Shown here in pieces: positions 30,866-39,973 of a stretch of DNA of 64,000 bases. This stretch comes from Alkanophaga liquidiphilum (GTDB taxonomy: Archaea > Halobacteriota > Syntropharchaeia > Alkanophagales > B39-G2): NCBI GenBank assembly GCA_029259535.1, contig JAPHEF010000002.1, positions 1-64,000 on the forward strand, given 5' to 3'. Every line of letters begins with the position of its first letter. The stretch's first letter is position 1. The notes under the pieces were generated by a model. That model worked only from the letters and a program-made list of their open reading frames with translations. It had not been told where the DNA came from and made no database searches. The position numbers and the translations under genes were made by a program.

Positions 30866-31998
30866 CCCTTCAAAATATCGGATAAAATCTTCACGACGCC
30901 GTCTATTTGTTTCTCGCTTATGACGAGGGGAGGGACGAGCCGAATGACCCGGTCGGCGGTGCAGTTCAATAAAACACCACGCTTCAACGCTTCATTCACG
31001 ACATTCTCGCATTTCTCCTGCAGTTCCACGCCGAGCATGAGTCCTTTCCCCCGGATTTCTTTAACACTGTCGTAGTCACCGATTACCTCGGAAAGCCGTT
31101 GCATGAAGTAAGCTCCGAGCCTTTCCGAGCGTTCCACAAGCTGTTCCTCTTCGATGACGCCGAGCGTTGCGAGCGCCGCCGCACATGCCAGTGGATTTCC
31201 GCCGAACGTCGAGGCGTGCTCGCCGCGCTCGAAGCTGAAGTTCGAGAGCGTAGCGCCGATTGGAAAGCCCCCGCCGAGCGCTTTTGCAACAGCCATTATG
31301 TCAGGCTGCACTTTGAAATGCTCCTTGCAGAACCAGCGACCGGTGCGTCCGAAGCCGGTTTGCACCTCGTCGAGAATAAAAAGGGCGTCGTGCTTTTCGC
31401 AAATCTCTTTGACCTCCCTCAAGTATTCGAGCGGTGGGATTATCACGCCGGCTTCGCCTTGTATCGGTTCAAGGATGACGGCTGCCGTGTCCTCATCAAT
31501 AGCTTTTCTGACGGCGTCTGCGTCGCCGTAACGCACGAACTTCACATTGTGGAGCAGCGGCTCGAAAACGTCACGCTTGACGTGGTGCGTGACGCTGAGC
31601 GCCCCGAAAGTCCGCCCGTGAAAGCTGTTCTGCGCCGCAATAAAACCTTTTTTCCCAGTAACCTTGCGTGCGAGCTTTAGAGCGGCTTCGACGCTCTCTG
31701 CTCCGGAATTACAGAAGAAAACCTTTTCGAATTTCGCGAGACGGCAGAGCTTTTCCGCAAGCTCGACCTGCGGCTCCGTGTAAAAGAGGTTAGAGAGGTG
31801 GATAAGGCGTTCCGCCTGCGCCTTTATTGCGGCGACGACCCTCGGGTGACAGTGCCCAACACTGTTCACCGCGATGCCGGCGACACAGTCCACGTATTCA
31901 CGCCCGTCGGCGTCCTTGACAACGACGCCTCGCCCTTCGACGATGAGCACCGGCAGCCGTGAATATGTCTGCATGATGAACTGCCGCTCCTTCTCCAT
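30850..31998 (-). CDS. argD: Acetylornithine/LysW-type aminotransferase (ArgD/LysJ family)
   Basis: A class III PLP aminotransferase of about 382 residues. PLP-site motifs are present: FCNSGAESVEAALKLAR, SFHGRTFGALS, LILDEVQTGFGRTG-like (here FILDEVQTGFGRTGRW) and the lysine in AVAKALGGGFPIGA. The family makes N-acetylornithine in arginine synthesis, or the equivalent step in lysine synthesis. GTG at 32025 is an alternative start; I prefer ATG 31998 because homologues begin near MQTYSRLPV and GAGG lies about 10 bases upstream. The 3' end is in the tandem repeat shared with the convergent gene. Confidence 0.87.
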   Translation of the reverse strand: MEKERQFIMQTYSRLPVLIVEGRGVVVKDADGREYVDCVAGIAVNSVGHCHPRVVAAIKAQAERLIHLSNLFYTEPQVELAEKLCRLAKFEKVFFCNSGAESVEAALKLARKVTGKKGFIAAQNSFHGRTFGALSVTHHVKRDVFEPLLHNVKFVRYGDADAVRKAIDEDTAAVILEPIQGEAGVIIPPLEYLREVKEICEKHDALFILDEVQTGFGRTGRWFCKEHFKVQPDIMAVAKALGGGFPIGATLSNFSFERGEHASTFGGNPLACAAALATLGVIEEEQLVERSERLGAYFMQRLSEVIGDYDSVKEIRGKGLMLGVELQEKCENVVNEALKRGVLLNCTADRVIRLVPPLVISEKQIDGVVKILSDILKGFDEG

Positions 31999-32153
31999 TA
32001 CTTCTTGCCTCTGCAAGGCTTCCACCCAAGCATAAATGGGGCTGCTTGATTAAAGCACTGCCGTGTTTAGCGTAAAGCATGAGCAACTCACAACTTGTGC
32101 AGAAAATCGCAACTAACGAAAATAGTAATGTTTAAAAAAGTAAGAGAGGAGGG

Positions 32154-33356
32154 TTATTCGTAGAACTTCTTCCCGGCTCCTGCCATTTCTACCAACAGCG
32201 GGTCAGGCTCATACCAGTTCTGCCCATACCTCTCCTTCGCATCCTTCAGCGTCTCCACGACCTTGCCCACGCCGATCTCGTCGGCGAACTGGAAAATGCC
32301 CTTCGGGTAGCCGAGTCCGAGCTTCATCATAGTGTCGATGTCGTCCCTCGTGGAAACCTCCATCCGCAGGAGATAGGCGGCGACGTTGACCAGCGTCGAG
32401 ATGAAACGAGTCGGGTCGTATTTCTCTTTAAGCTCCTCCGGAATCTCAACCCGCTTATACACGCCCGGGCCGGGGTATTCGTAGAAGCCCTTGCCGCTCT
32501 TCATGCCGTGCCAGCCCTTTTCGATGTATTCCTTAACTATCGGTGGGCCACGTACCACGGGACCCTCTACATATGCGGGGTGCGTCTTGCTCAGTTCCTC
32601 AACGATTTCGTCCATTTCCCTTCCTATGTCAATTCCCGTGAGGTCAGCGAGCTCGAAGGGTCCCATCGGGAAGCCCAGCTTGTAGCGGACGGCGGCGTCT
32701 ATCTCCTTAGGCTCCGCCATGCCCCTTTGGAGGTCCCAGGCGCCCTCGTAGAGGAAACTAATTGCCATCCTGCTGGTGACGTAGCCCCAGACGTCCTTTT
32801 TGAGGACGATAGGCACCTTGCCGAGCTTCTTTGAGAGTTCCACGGTGGTCTTTAGGGTCTCCTCGCTCGTCTTCTCGCCGGGCATGATTTCGATGAGCTT
32901 CATGAGCTGTGCCGGGTTGAACCAGTGCATATCTATGACCTTGTCCGGTCTGTTCGTTGCGTCTCCCAGTATCGTGGCAGGGATGGTGCTGGTGTTGGAT
33001 GCGAGGATTGTATGCTCTGGGGCGATTTCGTCCATTTCCTTGAAGACCTGCTTCTTAAGGTCTAAACTTTCGAAAACCGCCTCTATCACGTAGTCAGCGT
33101 CCTGAACAGCTTCTTTCAAATCTAAAGTCGGTTTTATCTTCCCCAGAACGGCTTCCTTCTGCTCTTCGGTGAGCTTGTTCTTTTTGACAAGCTTGCTCAG
33201 GCTTACTGTTATCAATTTCATCGCTCTGTCAAGGGCGTCCTTGCTGATGTCCATCAGAGCGACGTCATAACCCGTCATCGCCGCCACTTGCGCAATCCCG
33301 TGTCCCATCACGCCGGCGCCAATTTGGGCGATTTTTTTAATCTCTTCGACGCTCAT
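32154..33356 (-). CDS. 3-hydroxyacyl-CoA dehydrogenase (3-hydroxybutyryl-CoA type)
   Basis: The 400-residue protein oxidises 3-hydroxyacyl-CoA to 3-ketoacyl-CoA with NAD. It has the Rossmann nucleotide site IGAGVMGHG near residues 13-21, SNTSTIPATIL near 120, the catalytic His in HWFNPAQLMKLIEI near 139, and two C-terminal helical domains (GFPMGPFELADLTGID; LGLGYPKGIFQFADEIG). The second half-domain makes it longer than bacterial PaaH but usual in archaea. Start ATG 33356 is preferred because the TATA box at 33378-33385 places transcription start there; an upstream ATG at 33371 is too close to the TATA box. No thiolase or enoyl-CoA hydratase is adjacent. Confidence 0.92.
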   Translation of the reverse strand: MSVEEIKKIAQIGAGVMGHGIAQVAAMTGYDVALMDISKDALDRAMKLITVSLSKLVKKNKLTEEQKEAVLGKIKPTLDLKEAVQDADYVIEAVFESLDLKKQVFKEMDEIAPEHTILASNTSTIPATILGDATNRPDKVIDMHWFNPAQLMKLIEIMPGEKTSEETLKTTVELSKKLGKVPIVLKKDVWGYVTSRMAISFLYEGAWDLQRGMAEPKEIDAAVRYKLGFPMGPFELADLTGIDIGREMDEIVEELSKTHPAYVEGPVVRGPPIVKEYIEKGWHGMKSGKGFYEYPGPGVYKRVEIPEELKEKYDPTRFISTLVNVAAYLLRMEVSTRDDIDTMMKLGLGYPKGIFQFADEIGVGKVVETLKDAKERYGQNWYEPDPLLVEMAGAGKKFYE

Positions 33357-33908
33357 GTTAAAACGTTGCATTCTAGCATATAAAACCTTCTTCGAAATGC
33401 AGCGGCCGGGGTCACGCCCACAGAGGTCGAGTGCGGAGATATATCAAGGGGCACGTTTCAAATCGGTAGGAGGTGAATAAAGGGTCCCTGCGGATGCCTA
33501 AGGATGTGCTGTAGAATTACCGAAGAACAGCCTTTTAACTTTTAAAGTTTTAAGCAAGGATTGTCAGCATGCTTTCGTAGGATGTCAGACACCACGCCCA
33601 CGCCTTCGAGCTCAAATGTCAAGCTGCGGAACGGAGGAAGCCTTGGGGTATAGAGCGGGCGTGCTATTGAAGCTAAAAACATGCATCCGGCGAAATTCGA
33701 GGTCTTACCGCGTATGATAAACCGTGCGAAATGGAACACTATGGAGCAACGTTTTTTGCGGGCCGTGAGCGATTAAGAAGCGGCATCAAAGCTCAAAACC
33801 ATGAGGGGAGCGTGCCACCTTGCCCACCATAACATACCGAGCTTTTCTTGATGCCCCCGATAAAAATAGAAAATTTTATATCGGGCTGGAATCGTGGCAC
33901 TTACAGGA
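33357..33908. other. Intergenic region between divergent genes
   Basis: It contains two promoter elements: TATA for the hydroxyacyl-CoA dehydrogenase (minus, 33378-33385) and TATA for the HydB-like gene (plus, 33873-33880). Between them no supported gene is found. A plus-strand frame from ATG 33580 to 33774 is 65 codons long but interrupted by TAG at 33649, and a 65-codon frame on the other strand has no supporting features. It may hold the remains of a lost gene. Confidence 0.4.
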
Positions 33909-34923
33909 ATGGCAGAGAGATGTGTTTTCGTCAGGGAAGAGAAGATGAAAGATGCGTTAAGAGCACTTATGCAGAAATACGTTGTCGTGTGTCCGATAGG
34001 CGGCGCTTACGGGTGCTCACTGAGGATATGTTAGACGAAGTAGGCATAGAAAGGCGAGCGGGTCCGCCGCCGAAGTTCTTGTTTTTGCCACCTAGGGAAA
34101 AGATGTTTGAATATTTTTTGCGTGGTGACGTTGAAATAAAAGTGTCTCTCGAGGAGTTGGAGGGTGTTTTGCTTTTAGGGTTGCGGGCGTGCGACCTGAA
34201 AGCCTTGGAGATGTTGGACAAAGTTCTCTTAGAAGAGCCTGCCGATGCATACTACAAAGCCAAAAGGGAGAACGTCACGATAATTTCGTTAGACTGCGCA
34301 GAGCCTTCAGATTCCTGCTTCTGCGTAGCTCTCGGTCTGAAACCTTATGCCGAAGGTGGCTTCGACCTGAACATGAGCAGAGTGGATGGCGGGTATTTAC
34401 TGGAGGCGGGAAGTGAGCGTGGTAGGGAGCTGCTGACGCTCCTCGAAGAATTTACGGAGGACGCCTCAAGCTCGCAACTCGAAGAGCGGCAGAAGAAAAG
34501 AGAGGATGTGACCAAGAGGCTTGAGGAGAAATATGTAGTCAAGAGTGCGGCTAAGATAAAAGAGGACGTGAGTTTGCTGGAAGACGAGTATTTTGAGGGC
34601 TTAGCGGGGATGTGCGTGGAGTGTTTCGGCTGTATTTACTCATGCCCGACGTGCTATTGCTTCTACGTCTTCGAGGAGCCAGAAGATGAGACTTGGCGGA
34701 GAGTTCGCATTTGGGACCCCTGCCTCTCAGAAGCCTTCCAACGGGTGGCGGCGGGTGTGAATCCGAGGGCGGCGCTCGCCTAGAGGCTTAAGCAAAGGTT
34801 TTTCCATAAACTCGTGTATTTTGTGGAGAAATACAATGAGGCGGCGTGCGTGGGCTGCGGGCGTTGCGTAACGCCTGTTTGGCGAGGATTGACATTAGGG
34901 ATGTTATGGGCATAATGAAGTAG
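33909..34923 (+). pseudogene. HydB-like (sulfhydrogenase beta) Fe-S subunit, broken
   Basis: The intact part resembles the beta subunit of sulfhydrogenase-type complexes: PPKFLFLPPREKMFEYF near the N-terminus, GLRACDLKALEMLD, YKAKRENVTIISLDC and the Fe-S site CVECFGCIYSCPTC. Three lesions are visible. The N-terminal MAERCVFVREEKMKDALRAL is in another frame and joins the rest near 33995-34015. A TAG at 34781 interrupts a frame that continues RFFHKLVYFVEKY and ACVGCGRC, the second Fe-S site. A further frameshift near 34870 is needed to reach LARIDIRDVMGIMK and the TAG at 34921. TATA at 33873-33880 fits a leaderless start at 33909. Either it is decaying or the sequence has errors. Confidence 0.75.
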
Positions 34924-34932
34924 GTGGTAAGC

Positions 34933-35763
34933 GTGGCGGTAGCGGCTGTTGGAGGTGGGAACCCTTACATACCAAAGCTCGCTGAAATACTGAAGGTTAA
35001 GGAAGAAAGTCCCGACGTGAAGACGTTCACGTTCAAATTGAAGAACGGCGAGTTTAATTTCAAAGCAGGACAGTTCGTCGAGGTTTCTGTGTTCGGCATG
35101 GGCGAGGCGCCATTCACGCTCTCCTCGTCGCCCTTCGACACCGAAAAGTTCGAAGTTAGCATTATGCGTGTCGGCAGCGTCACCGCCGCCATTCACCAGA
35201 AAAAAGAGGGCGACATCGTCGGCATAAGAGGGCCCTACGGCACGCATTTCCCGCTTGAGAAATGTGAGGGCAAGAACATCACGATTGTCGGTGGCGGGAT
35301 AGGTATTGCTCCGCTCCGCTCCCTCATTTATGCTTTAATCCACGAGCGTGAGAAATACAACAACATAAAGGTGCTGTATGGTGCGAGAGAGCCAAGACTC
35401 ATAGTTTACAAAGACCTGTGGGATGAGTTCAAGAAGCATGTGGAGGTATACCTAACAGTAGATTTCGCTGACGAAACTTGGAAGGGACATGTGGGTGTCG
35501 TGACTTCGCTTTTCGATGTCGTTAAGGTGGACCCAAAGGACAACATGGCGTTCGTCTGCGGTCCGCCGATAATGATAAAGTTCGTGACGCAGAAACTCCT
35601 CGAACTCGGTTTTGCGCCTGAAAATATCCACCTGTCGTTAGAAAGGATGATGAAATGCGGCATAGGCAAGTGCGGGCATTGTAACATCGGCAAGTATTAT
35701 GTCTGTAGGGATGGCGCCGTCTTCACATACGACATGATAAAGGACATACCAAATCCGTTCTGA
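34933..35763 (+). CDS. HydG-like FAD/NAD-binding oxidoreductase (hydrogenase gamma)
   Basis: The protein of about 276 residues belongs to the ferredoxin reductase family. It has an FAD site (GQFVEVSVFGMGEAPFTLSS), an NAD site (IVGGGIGIAPLRSLIYAL), CGPPIMIKFV, and a C-terminal [2Fe-2S] motif (CGIGKCGHCNIGKYYVC). In sulfhydrogenase and related complexes this subunit transfers electrons between NAD(P)H and the Fe-S chain of the beta subunit. It directly follows the broken beta gene. GTG 34933 is chosen because AGGTGG lies 5 bases upstream; GTG 34924 is the alternative. The gene is intact although its partner is not. Confidence 0.82.
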   Translation: MAVAAVGGGNPYIPKLAEILKVKEESPDVKTFTFKLKNGEFNFKAGQFVEVSVFGMGEAPFTLSSSPFDTEKFEVSIMRVGSVTAAIHQKKEGDIVGIRGPYGTHFPLEKCEGKNITIVGGGIGIAPLRSLIYALIHEREKYNNIKVLYGAREPRLIVYKDLWDEFKKHVEVYLTVDFADETWKGHVGVVTSLFDVVKVDPKDNMAFVCGPPIMIKFVTQKLLELGFAPENIHLSLERMMKCGIGKCGHCNIGKYYVCRDGAVFTYDMIKDIPNPF

Positions 35764-35772
35764 GGTGGAAGC

Positions 35773-37506
35773 ATGCCCATCGAAAAGATAAAAACAGTAT
35801 GTCCGATGTGCGCGCTCGGCTGCGGGCTGCTCTTGGTCAAAGAGCGGGAAGTTGTGGGGTTGGATTATTGGAAAGAACATCCGTTTAATGAGGGCGCCCT
35901 TTGTCCGCAGGGCAATCTCGTCCACGAGATAATTCACCATGAGCGCAGGCTCACAACGCCCTTAGTGCGTGAGGGCGACTCCTACAAAAAAGCTTCTTGG
36001 GGTGAAGCCCTTGGGATTGTAGCCAGTAGGATAAAAACGGCGACGAAGGAATTTGGTGGCGATGCCGTCGTTTTCCTCTCCTCAGGATTCTGCACGAACG
36101 AGGAGAATTATTTGATAATGAAGCTCGCCGCCGCCCTTCACGTCCGTGCAGCAACGCCGCCAAGTGCCGCCTCCGGGCTTAAAGATATATTTGGCTACGA
36201 CGCTTCCATCACCCCGCTTACAGAGGTGAAGGACGCAGATCACCTATTCATCGTCGGTGAACCAATTGAACAGAACCCATTAGCTGCGAGATACATGCTT
36301 AAGGCAAAGTTTGACAGCAGCGCTTGGGTAACCGCCGTGGGCACGCGCCCCGGTAAGACAGCATGGTTCTCAAACTTATTCCTACAATGTAAGCCAGGGG
36401 GCGTCGCGGCACTGCTCCTTGGTATCATAAAAAGCATCGTGGAAAGCGAAGCCTACGACAAGGAGTTCGTGGAAAAACAGACTAAGGGCTTCGACGAGCT
36501 TAAAAGTCTTCTGGACGAGAAAAGTCCCCAAGAGATTTCAGAAATGGCGGGCGTAAGCCCGACGCTCATAGCGCAAGCGGCAAGCACGCTTGCGAAAGCA
36601 TCTAAGCCGTGCATCATTTACACCACTGCTATCTTTGAGGAGAACGCAAGGGAAATCGTAAAGGCGTTGGCGGACCTCGTGTTGCTGCTGAACGCTACAA
36701 AGGTGGGGTTGTGCGTCGTGGAGGGCGTTCCGAACATCCAAGGCGCTAAGGACGTTCTTGAGGAGGAGTTCAACGGCAATGCGAAGGTCGTAGTTGCGTT
36801 AGGAGGCATGCCGCCGTATGTTAATTTGGACGGTGTGGAGTTCATAGCGACGACGCAGACGTTTTTGCGAAGCGATGAAAAAGCGGATGTCATACTGCCA
36901 GGAGCGTGCTTCGCCGAGAAGGAGGGGACGTTCACGAGCACTGATAGGTTCATTCAGAAGCTGCGGAAAGCTGTGGAGCCGCCGAGAGGCGCAAGAGCCG
37001 AGGCTGAAATTTTAGCAGAACTTGCAGCGAGGTTGGGTGTGGAGTTGGGGTTTGAGGGCTGGCCGGAAGTTGCGGCGGCAGTGAAAGCCTACGGAGGGAT
37101 TGTTGAGGACGCACTTGAGGGCGGCGTTCGCTGGGGCGGCAAGCGCCTCTACGAAAGTGGTTTCGAGACCACCGACCGCTTTGCGAGGCTACTGCCGTTC
37201 GACGTGCGTTTCGAGCTACCGAGACCGGAGGGAAAGTTTTTGGTAATAACCGAGCGCCGAACGTTTAACCCTGAGTGGGCGCTCGTGGCGGAGCGTTTTT
37301 GGGAGGTAACAGGAAAACCGTGGCGTTGGATTGAAATAAATCCTGAAGATGCAGCTACGTTGGGGCTGAGTGATGGTGACGCCGCAAGACTCAAAACCGA
37401 CGCTGAGGAGTTGGTGGCACCGGTGGTGGTCCGCCGAGAAATTCCGAAAAATATTTTATTCGCTTCAGATTACAAGACGTGCGTAGCCTCGTTGGAGAGG
37501 GTGTAA
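35773..37506 (+). CDS. Molybdopterin oxidoreductase-family protein lacking the active-site motif
   Basis: The 577-residue protein has the N-terminal [4Fe-4S] motif VCPMCALGCG plus LCPQGN near 45, and regions typical of formate dehydrogenase alpha: KASWGEALGIVASRIK, SSGFCTNEENYLIMKLAA and KADVILPGACFAEKEGTFTS. In formate dehydrogenases the next segment holds the Cys or Sec that binds Mo/W (C-A-R-x-C/U-H); here it reads AATPPSAASGL, with no Cys or Sec. This resembles NuoG-type relatives that keep the fold and Fe-S cluster but not the catalysis. It is probably an electron-transfer subunit of the surrounding complex. Confidence 0.78.
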   Translation: MPIEKIKTVCPMCALGCGLLLVKEREVVGLDYWKEHPFNEGALCPQGNLVHEIIHHERRLTTPLVREGDSYKKASWGEALGIVASRIKTATKEFGGDAVVFLSSGFCTNEENYLIMKLAAALHVRAATPPSAASGLKDIFGYDASITPLTEVKDADHLFIVGEPIEQNPLAARYMLKAKFDSSAWVTAVGTRPGKTAWFSNLFLQCKPGGVAALLLGIIKSIVESEAYDKEFVEKQTKGFDELKSLLDEKSPQEISEMAGVSPTLIAQAASTLAKASKPCIIYTTAIFEENAREIVKALADLVLLLNATKVGLCVVEGVPNIQGAKDVLEEEFNGNAKVVVALGGMPPYVNLDGVEFIATTQTFLRSDEKADVILPGACFAEKEGTFTSTDRFIQKLRKAVEPPRGARAEAEILAELAARLGVELGFEGWPEVAAAVKAYGGIVEDALEGGVRWGGKRLYESGFETTDRFARLLPFDVRFELPRPEGKFLVITERRTFNPEWALVAERFWEVTGKPWRWIEINPEDAATLGLSDGDAARLKTDAEELVAPVVVRREIPKNILFASDYKTCVASLERV

Positions 37507-37507
37507 C

Positions 37508-37792
37508 ATGCCGGAGCTTTATTTTGATTTGGACCTCTGCATAGAGTGTCGGAGCTGCGAGGTAGCATGTGCAAGGCAGAATAGGGAGAAAAGAGTAAAA
37601 ATAGAGGTTTACGAGACGTTTCCGCTAAATCTGGAGTGCAAGCACTGCGAGAAGAGCCCATGTGTGGAAGTTTGTCCGACAAATGCCCTTGAGAGAAGGG
37701 GTTCTGTGGTTTACAGGAACGAAATGCTGCGCGTTGGTTGCAAGTCCTGCATGATTGCATGCCCATTCGGAAACATAGAATTCAAAGGATAA
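37508..37792 (+). CDS. Polyferredoxin-type Fe-S protein (HycB/CooF-like)
   Basis: The 94-residue protein contains several cysteine groups: CIECRSCEVAC (residues 11-21), CKHCEKSPCVEVCP and CKSCMIACP, enough for three or four [4Fe-4S] clusters. It is shorter than typical HycB or FdhB proteins. Such proteins pass electrons between a molybdopterin subunit and a hydrogenase. The ATG follows 1 base after the previous stop, so the two are co-translated. A C-terminal truncation compared with relatives is possible. Confidence 0.8.
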   Translation: MPELYFDLDLCIECRSCEVACARQNREKRVKIEVYETFPLNLECKHCEKSPCVEVCPTNALERRGSVVYRNEMLRVGCKSCMIACPFGNIEFKG

Positions 37793-37840
37793 AAACTAAT
37801 GTAAAAAAACTGTTAGCAGTGTGGTAGGAGGTGGATCGTT

Positions 37841-38944
37841 ATGAAACTCGTTGTTATTGGCTGCGGATTTGCAGGAATAGAGGTTGTTGAAGGCGTGAGA
37901 AAAGGGATGAAGGATGCCGAAATTACGATGATAGATCCCAGAGCGCGGATGCAGAATCAAAGCCTTTTTCCCGAGATCATCTCGGAAAAAGTCACTCCTG
38001 ACGAGATAACTGGTGATTTATCATCATTTGCAAGGAAGCACGATGCGAAGTTCATCAACGAAGCCGCTCTTTCTGTGGATTTCAAGTCTAAAGTTGTGAA
38101 GACTGAGCGTGAAGAGGTACCATATGATTTTCTTGCTATCACGGTGGGCGCTGTACAGTCATATTTCGGTATTCCTGGAGCAGAAGAACACTCATACTCG
38201 ATAAATACACTTGAAGGGGCGCTGGAAGCAAAGGAAGCACTTGAAAGACTTGTAAGTTCTGGTAAAGACAGGATAGCGGTCGTAGGTGCTGGCCTGACGG
38301 GTGTCGAACTTGTCGGGGAACTTGTAGATAAATACGGTGGTAAACTGAAGATTACGCTCATCGAAGCGCTTTCTAAGGTTCTCCCCGCGTTCTCAGAGGC
38401 TAACCCGAAGGTATGCACGTACATTGAGAGGGTGCTGCGCGAGAAGAGGGTTGACATCATGCTAAATGCGGCTGTTGAGCGAGTGGAAGATGATAAAATC
38501 TATTTCAAAGGTGGAGAACCACTGGATTATGATATGCTGTTCTGGACTGCGGGGATAAGACCTGCACCGCTTCTTGAAACGCTGGACGTTCCGAAAGAAC
38601 GTGGCTGGATTAAAGTTGACGAAAACCTCAGGGTCGAAGGTATGAATGATGTCTTTGCAGGGGGTGACTGTGTGTTCACCATGATTGACGGGCGTTGTTC
38701 GGGTAAGAACGCCGAGGAGGCGGAGCGACAGGGGAGGATGATCGCAGAGAATATCGTGCGCTCGGAGAAGGGCAAACCTCTCGCTAAATACAGACCAAAG
38801 AATACCCTCGAGCGCCCGAGGGCTTTCATATCTTACGGTGGTGGTAAGGCGATCGCGACATCGGGCAGGTTTATGATAAAAGGACGGATCGCATACATGC
38901 TGAAAAAGTACGTTGATCTACGCTTCATGAAGCGATTTGAGTGA
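37841..38944 (+). CDS. Type II NADH dehydrogenase-like FAD oxidoreductase
   Basis: The 367-residue protein has an N-terminal FAD site GCGFAGIEVVEG (residues 7-18), a second nucleotide site VVGAGLTGVELVGEL near 147, and FAGGDCVFT near 273 that contacts FAD. It belongs to the Ndh/SQR group of flavoproteins. A Cys pair like that of sulfide:quinone reductases is not seen, so NADH or another donor is more likely. Base composition is more even than in the neighbouring G/C-biased genes. The C-terminal membrane-binding helix is weak. Placed at the end of the Fe-S operon, with GGAGGTGG before the ATG. Confidence 0.75.
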   Translation: MKLVVIGCGFAGIEVVEGVRKGMKDAEITMIDPRARMQNQSLFPEIISEKVTPDEITGDLSSFARKHDAKFINEAALSVDFKSKVVKTEREEVPYDFLAITVGAVQSYFGIPGAEEHSYSINTLEGALEAKEALERLVSSGKDRIAVVGAGLTGVELVGELVDKYGGKLKITLIEALSKVLPAFSEANPKVCTYIERVLREKRVDIMLNAAVERVEDDKIYFKGGEPLDYDMLFWTAGIRPAPLLETLDVPKERGWIKVDENLRVEGMNDVFAGGDCVFTMIDGRCSGKNAEEAERQGRMIAENIVRSEKGKPLAKYRPKNTLERPRAFISYGGGKAIATSGRFMIKGRIAYMLKKYVDLRFMKRFE

Positions 38945-39125
38945 GTGTGTACAAAGAGAGGAGACAAATCCTCATGGTCTCTTACAAAACTTTGTCTATT
39001 ATCTCTCCTGTGAGGTGCTTTGTGGCACAATTATAACATTGAATATTTCAAGTCCGTTTTTGATTAATGCCAATTATGTTTATTCAAACAATGGAATAAA
39101 CATTAATTCCGTTGAGTAGAATATT
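38945..39125. other. A/T-rich spacer
   Basis: No gene is seen. The composition changes to A/T-rich here, and the stretch probably includes the end of the transposase remnant. A small hairpin could form around AATGTTTATTCAAACAATGG, which is followed by TAAACATTAATT. Confidence 0.3.
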
Positions 39126-39129
39126 TAAC

Positions 39130-39885
39130 ATAGCATATTGGAATCTAATTTCATTCACTATGTTATTCCATTTAACAGCACTAACATACTCTCCATATTC
39201 TCTTTTAGCTCTTGAAAATACGGTTTCATCCATCTTTCGCCATATTTGTATTTATCTTTCCATCCTTCATATCCAATCTCTTTCTTTTCCCTTACCATCT
39301 TAGCTCTCGCTGGAGATCCTCTCGCTTTCGTAGAAGAATTCTTCCTCGTTTTTATTATCGGTTCTTTTCCTCTGCTCATAGGAACCATCTGCTATTGCCC
39401 TATCTGGTTTCCTTCCTTTGTTCTTCTCTGCCTTCTCTGCCAATGAAGGCAACATTTTTCCATCCCCTACGCATCTGTTACCTCTATTGATACAACCTCC
39501 TTTGTTTTTACATCCACCTCAATATGAACCTTGATCCATCCCCTCCTCACTTTCCATTTATGACGAATCCATTCTCCTCTATTTGCTACCTTTACTCCAG
39601 AACTATCTACAGCAATAACAAAATCTTCTTTGTCTCAATGTTTTAGGCAAAGGTATTCCGATTTTTATTGCCCTTCTTATTTGACTGAATGATGGCGCTT
39701 TTATCTTTGGGATGTATCTTGATGAGCCTCAAGAAACATTCTATCTGTCTGTCTTATATGAATGCAATCGTGCAATACATGAAAATGGCAAAACTCTCTG
39801 GATACTCATATGGCCTTCCTCCCTTCCCTTTATTCATCTTTTCGATTTCCTCATTATATTCCTTCCAATTCCTCTTTTCCGGCAT
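39130..39885 (-). pseudogene. Degenerate IS5/IS4-type transposase
   Basis: Reading leftwards from ATG at 39885 the peptide MPEKRNWKEYNEEIEKMNK starts a transposase of the archaeal IS5-like group. Later fragments in different frames include a DSSG-like catalytic region near 39600, EEWIRHKW- and EVDVKTKEVV-like segments near 39510, and near 39220-39380 KEPIIKTRKNSSTKARGSPA, KKEIGYEGWKDKYKYGERW, which holds the usual Y-x2-R-W-x3-E-x-F region before the last catalytic Glu. Many frameshifts and stops separate them. It sits just upstream of the hydrogenase-like operon and may have altered its promoter. Confidence 0.7.
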
Positions 39886-39973
39886 CCTATCCCCTCGGGA
39901 CGCTGCCAGAAGATATATAGTTTACGGTTTATGCCACAAAGCAGGTTTCGGCGCTGATTTTCTAATTTTCTAC

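Noticed and set aside
33580..33774. 65-codon plus-strand frame with an internal TAG, and a 65-codon frame opposite
   Set aside because: Neither has a ribosome-binding site, promoter spacing or recognised motif; the overlapping pair looks like chance or fossil coding sequence.
34781..34783. In-frame TAG in the HydB-like gene as pyrrolysine or amber readthrough
   Set aside because: Many intact genes in the window end in TAG (for example at 7584, 11452, 18578, 50457, 52964, 54764, 62330), so TAG is an ordinary stop here; the same gene also has two frameshifts, and no pyrrolysine genes are present.
39245..39490. Plus-strand hydrophobic frames in the 39-kb region
   Set aside because: They are antisense to the degenerate transposase, whose motifs are readable on the minus strand.
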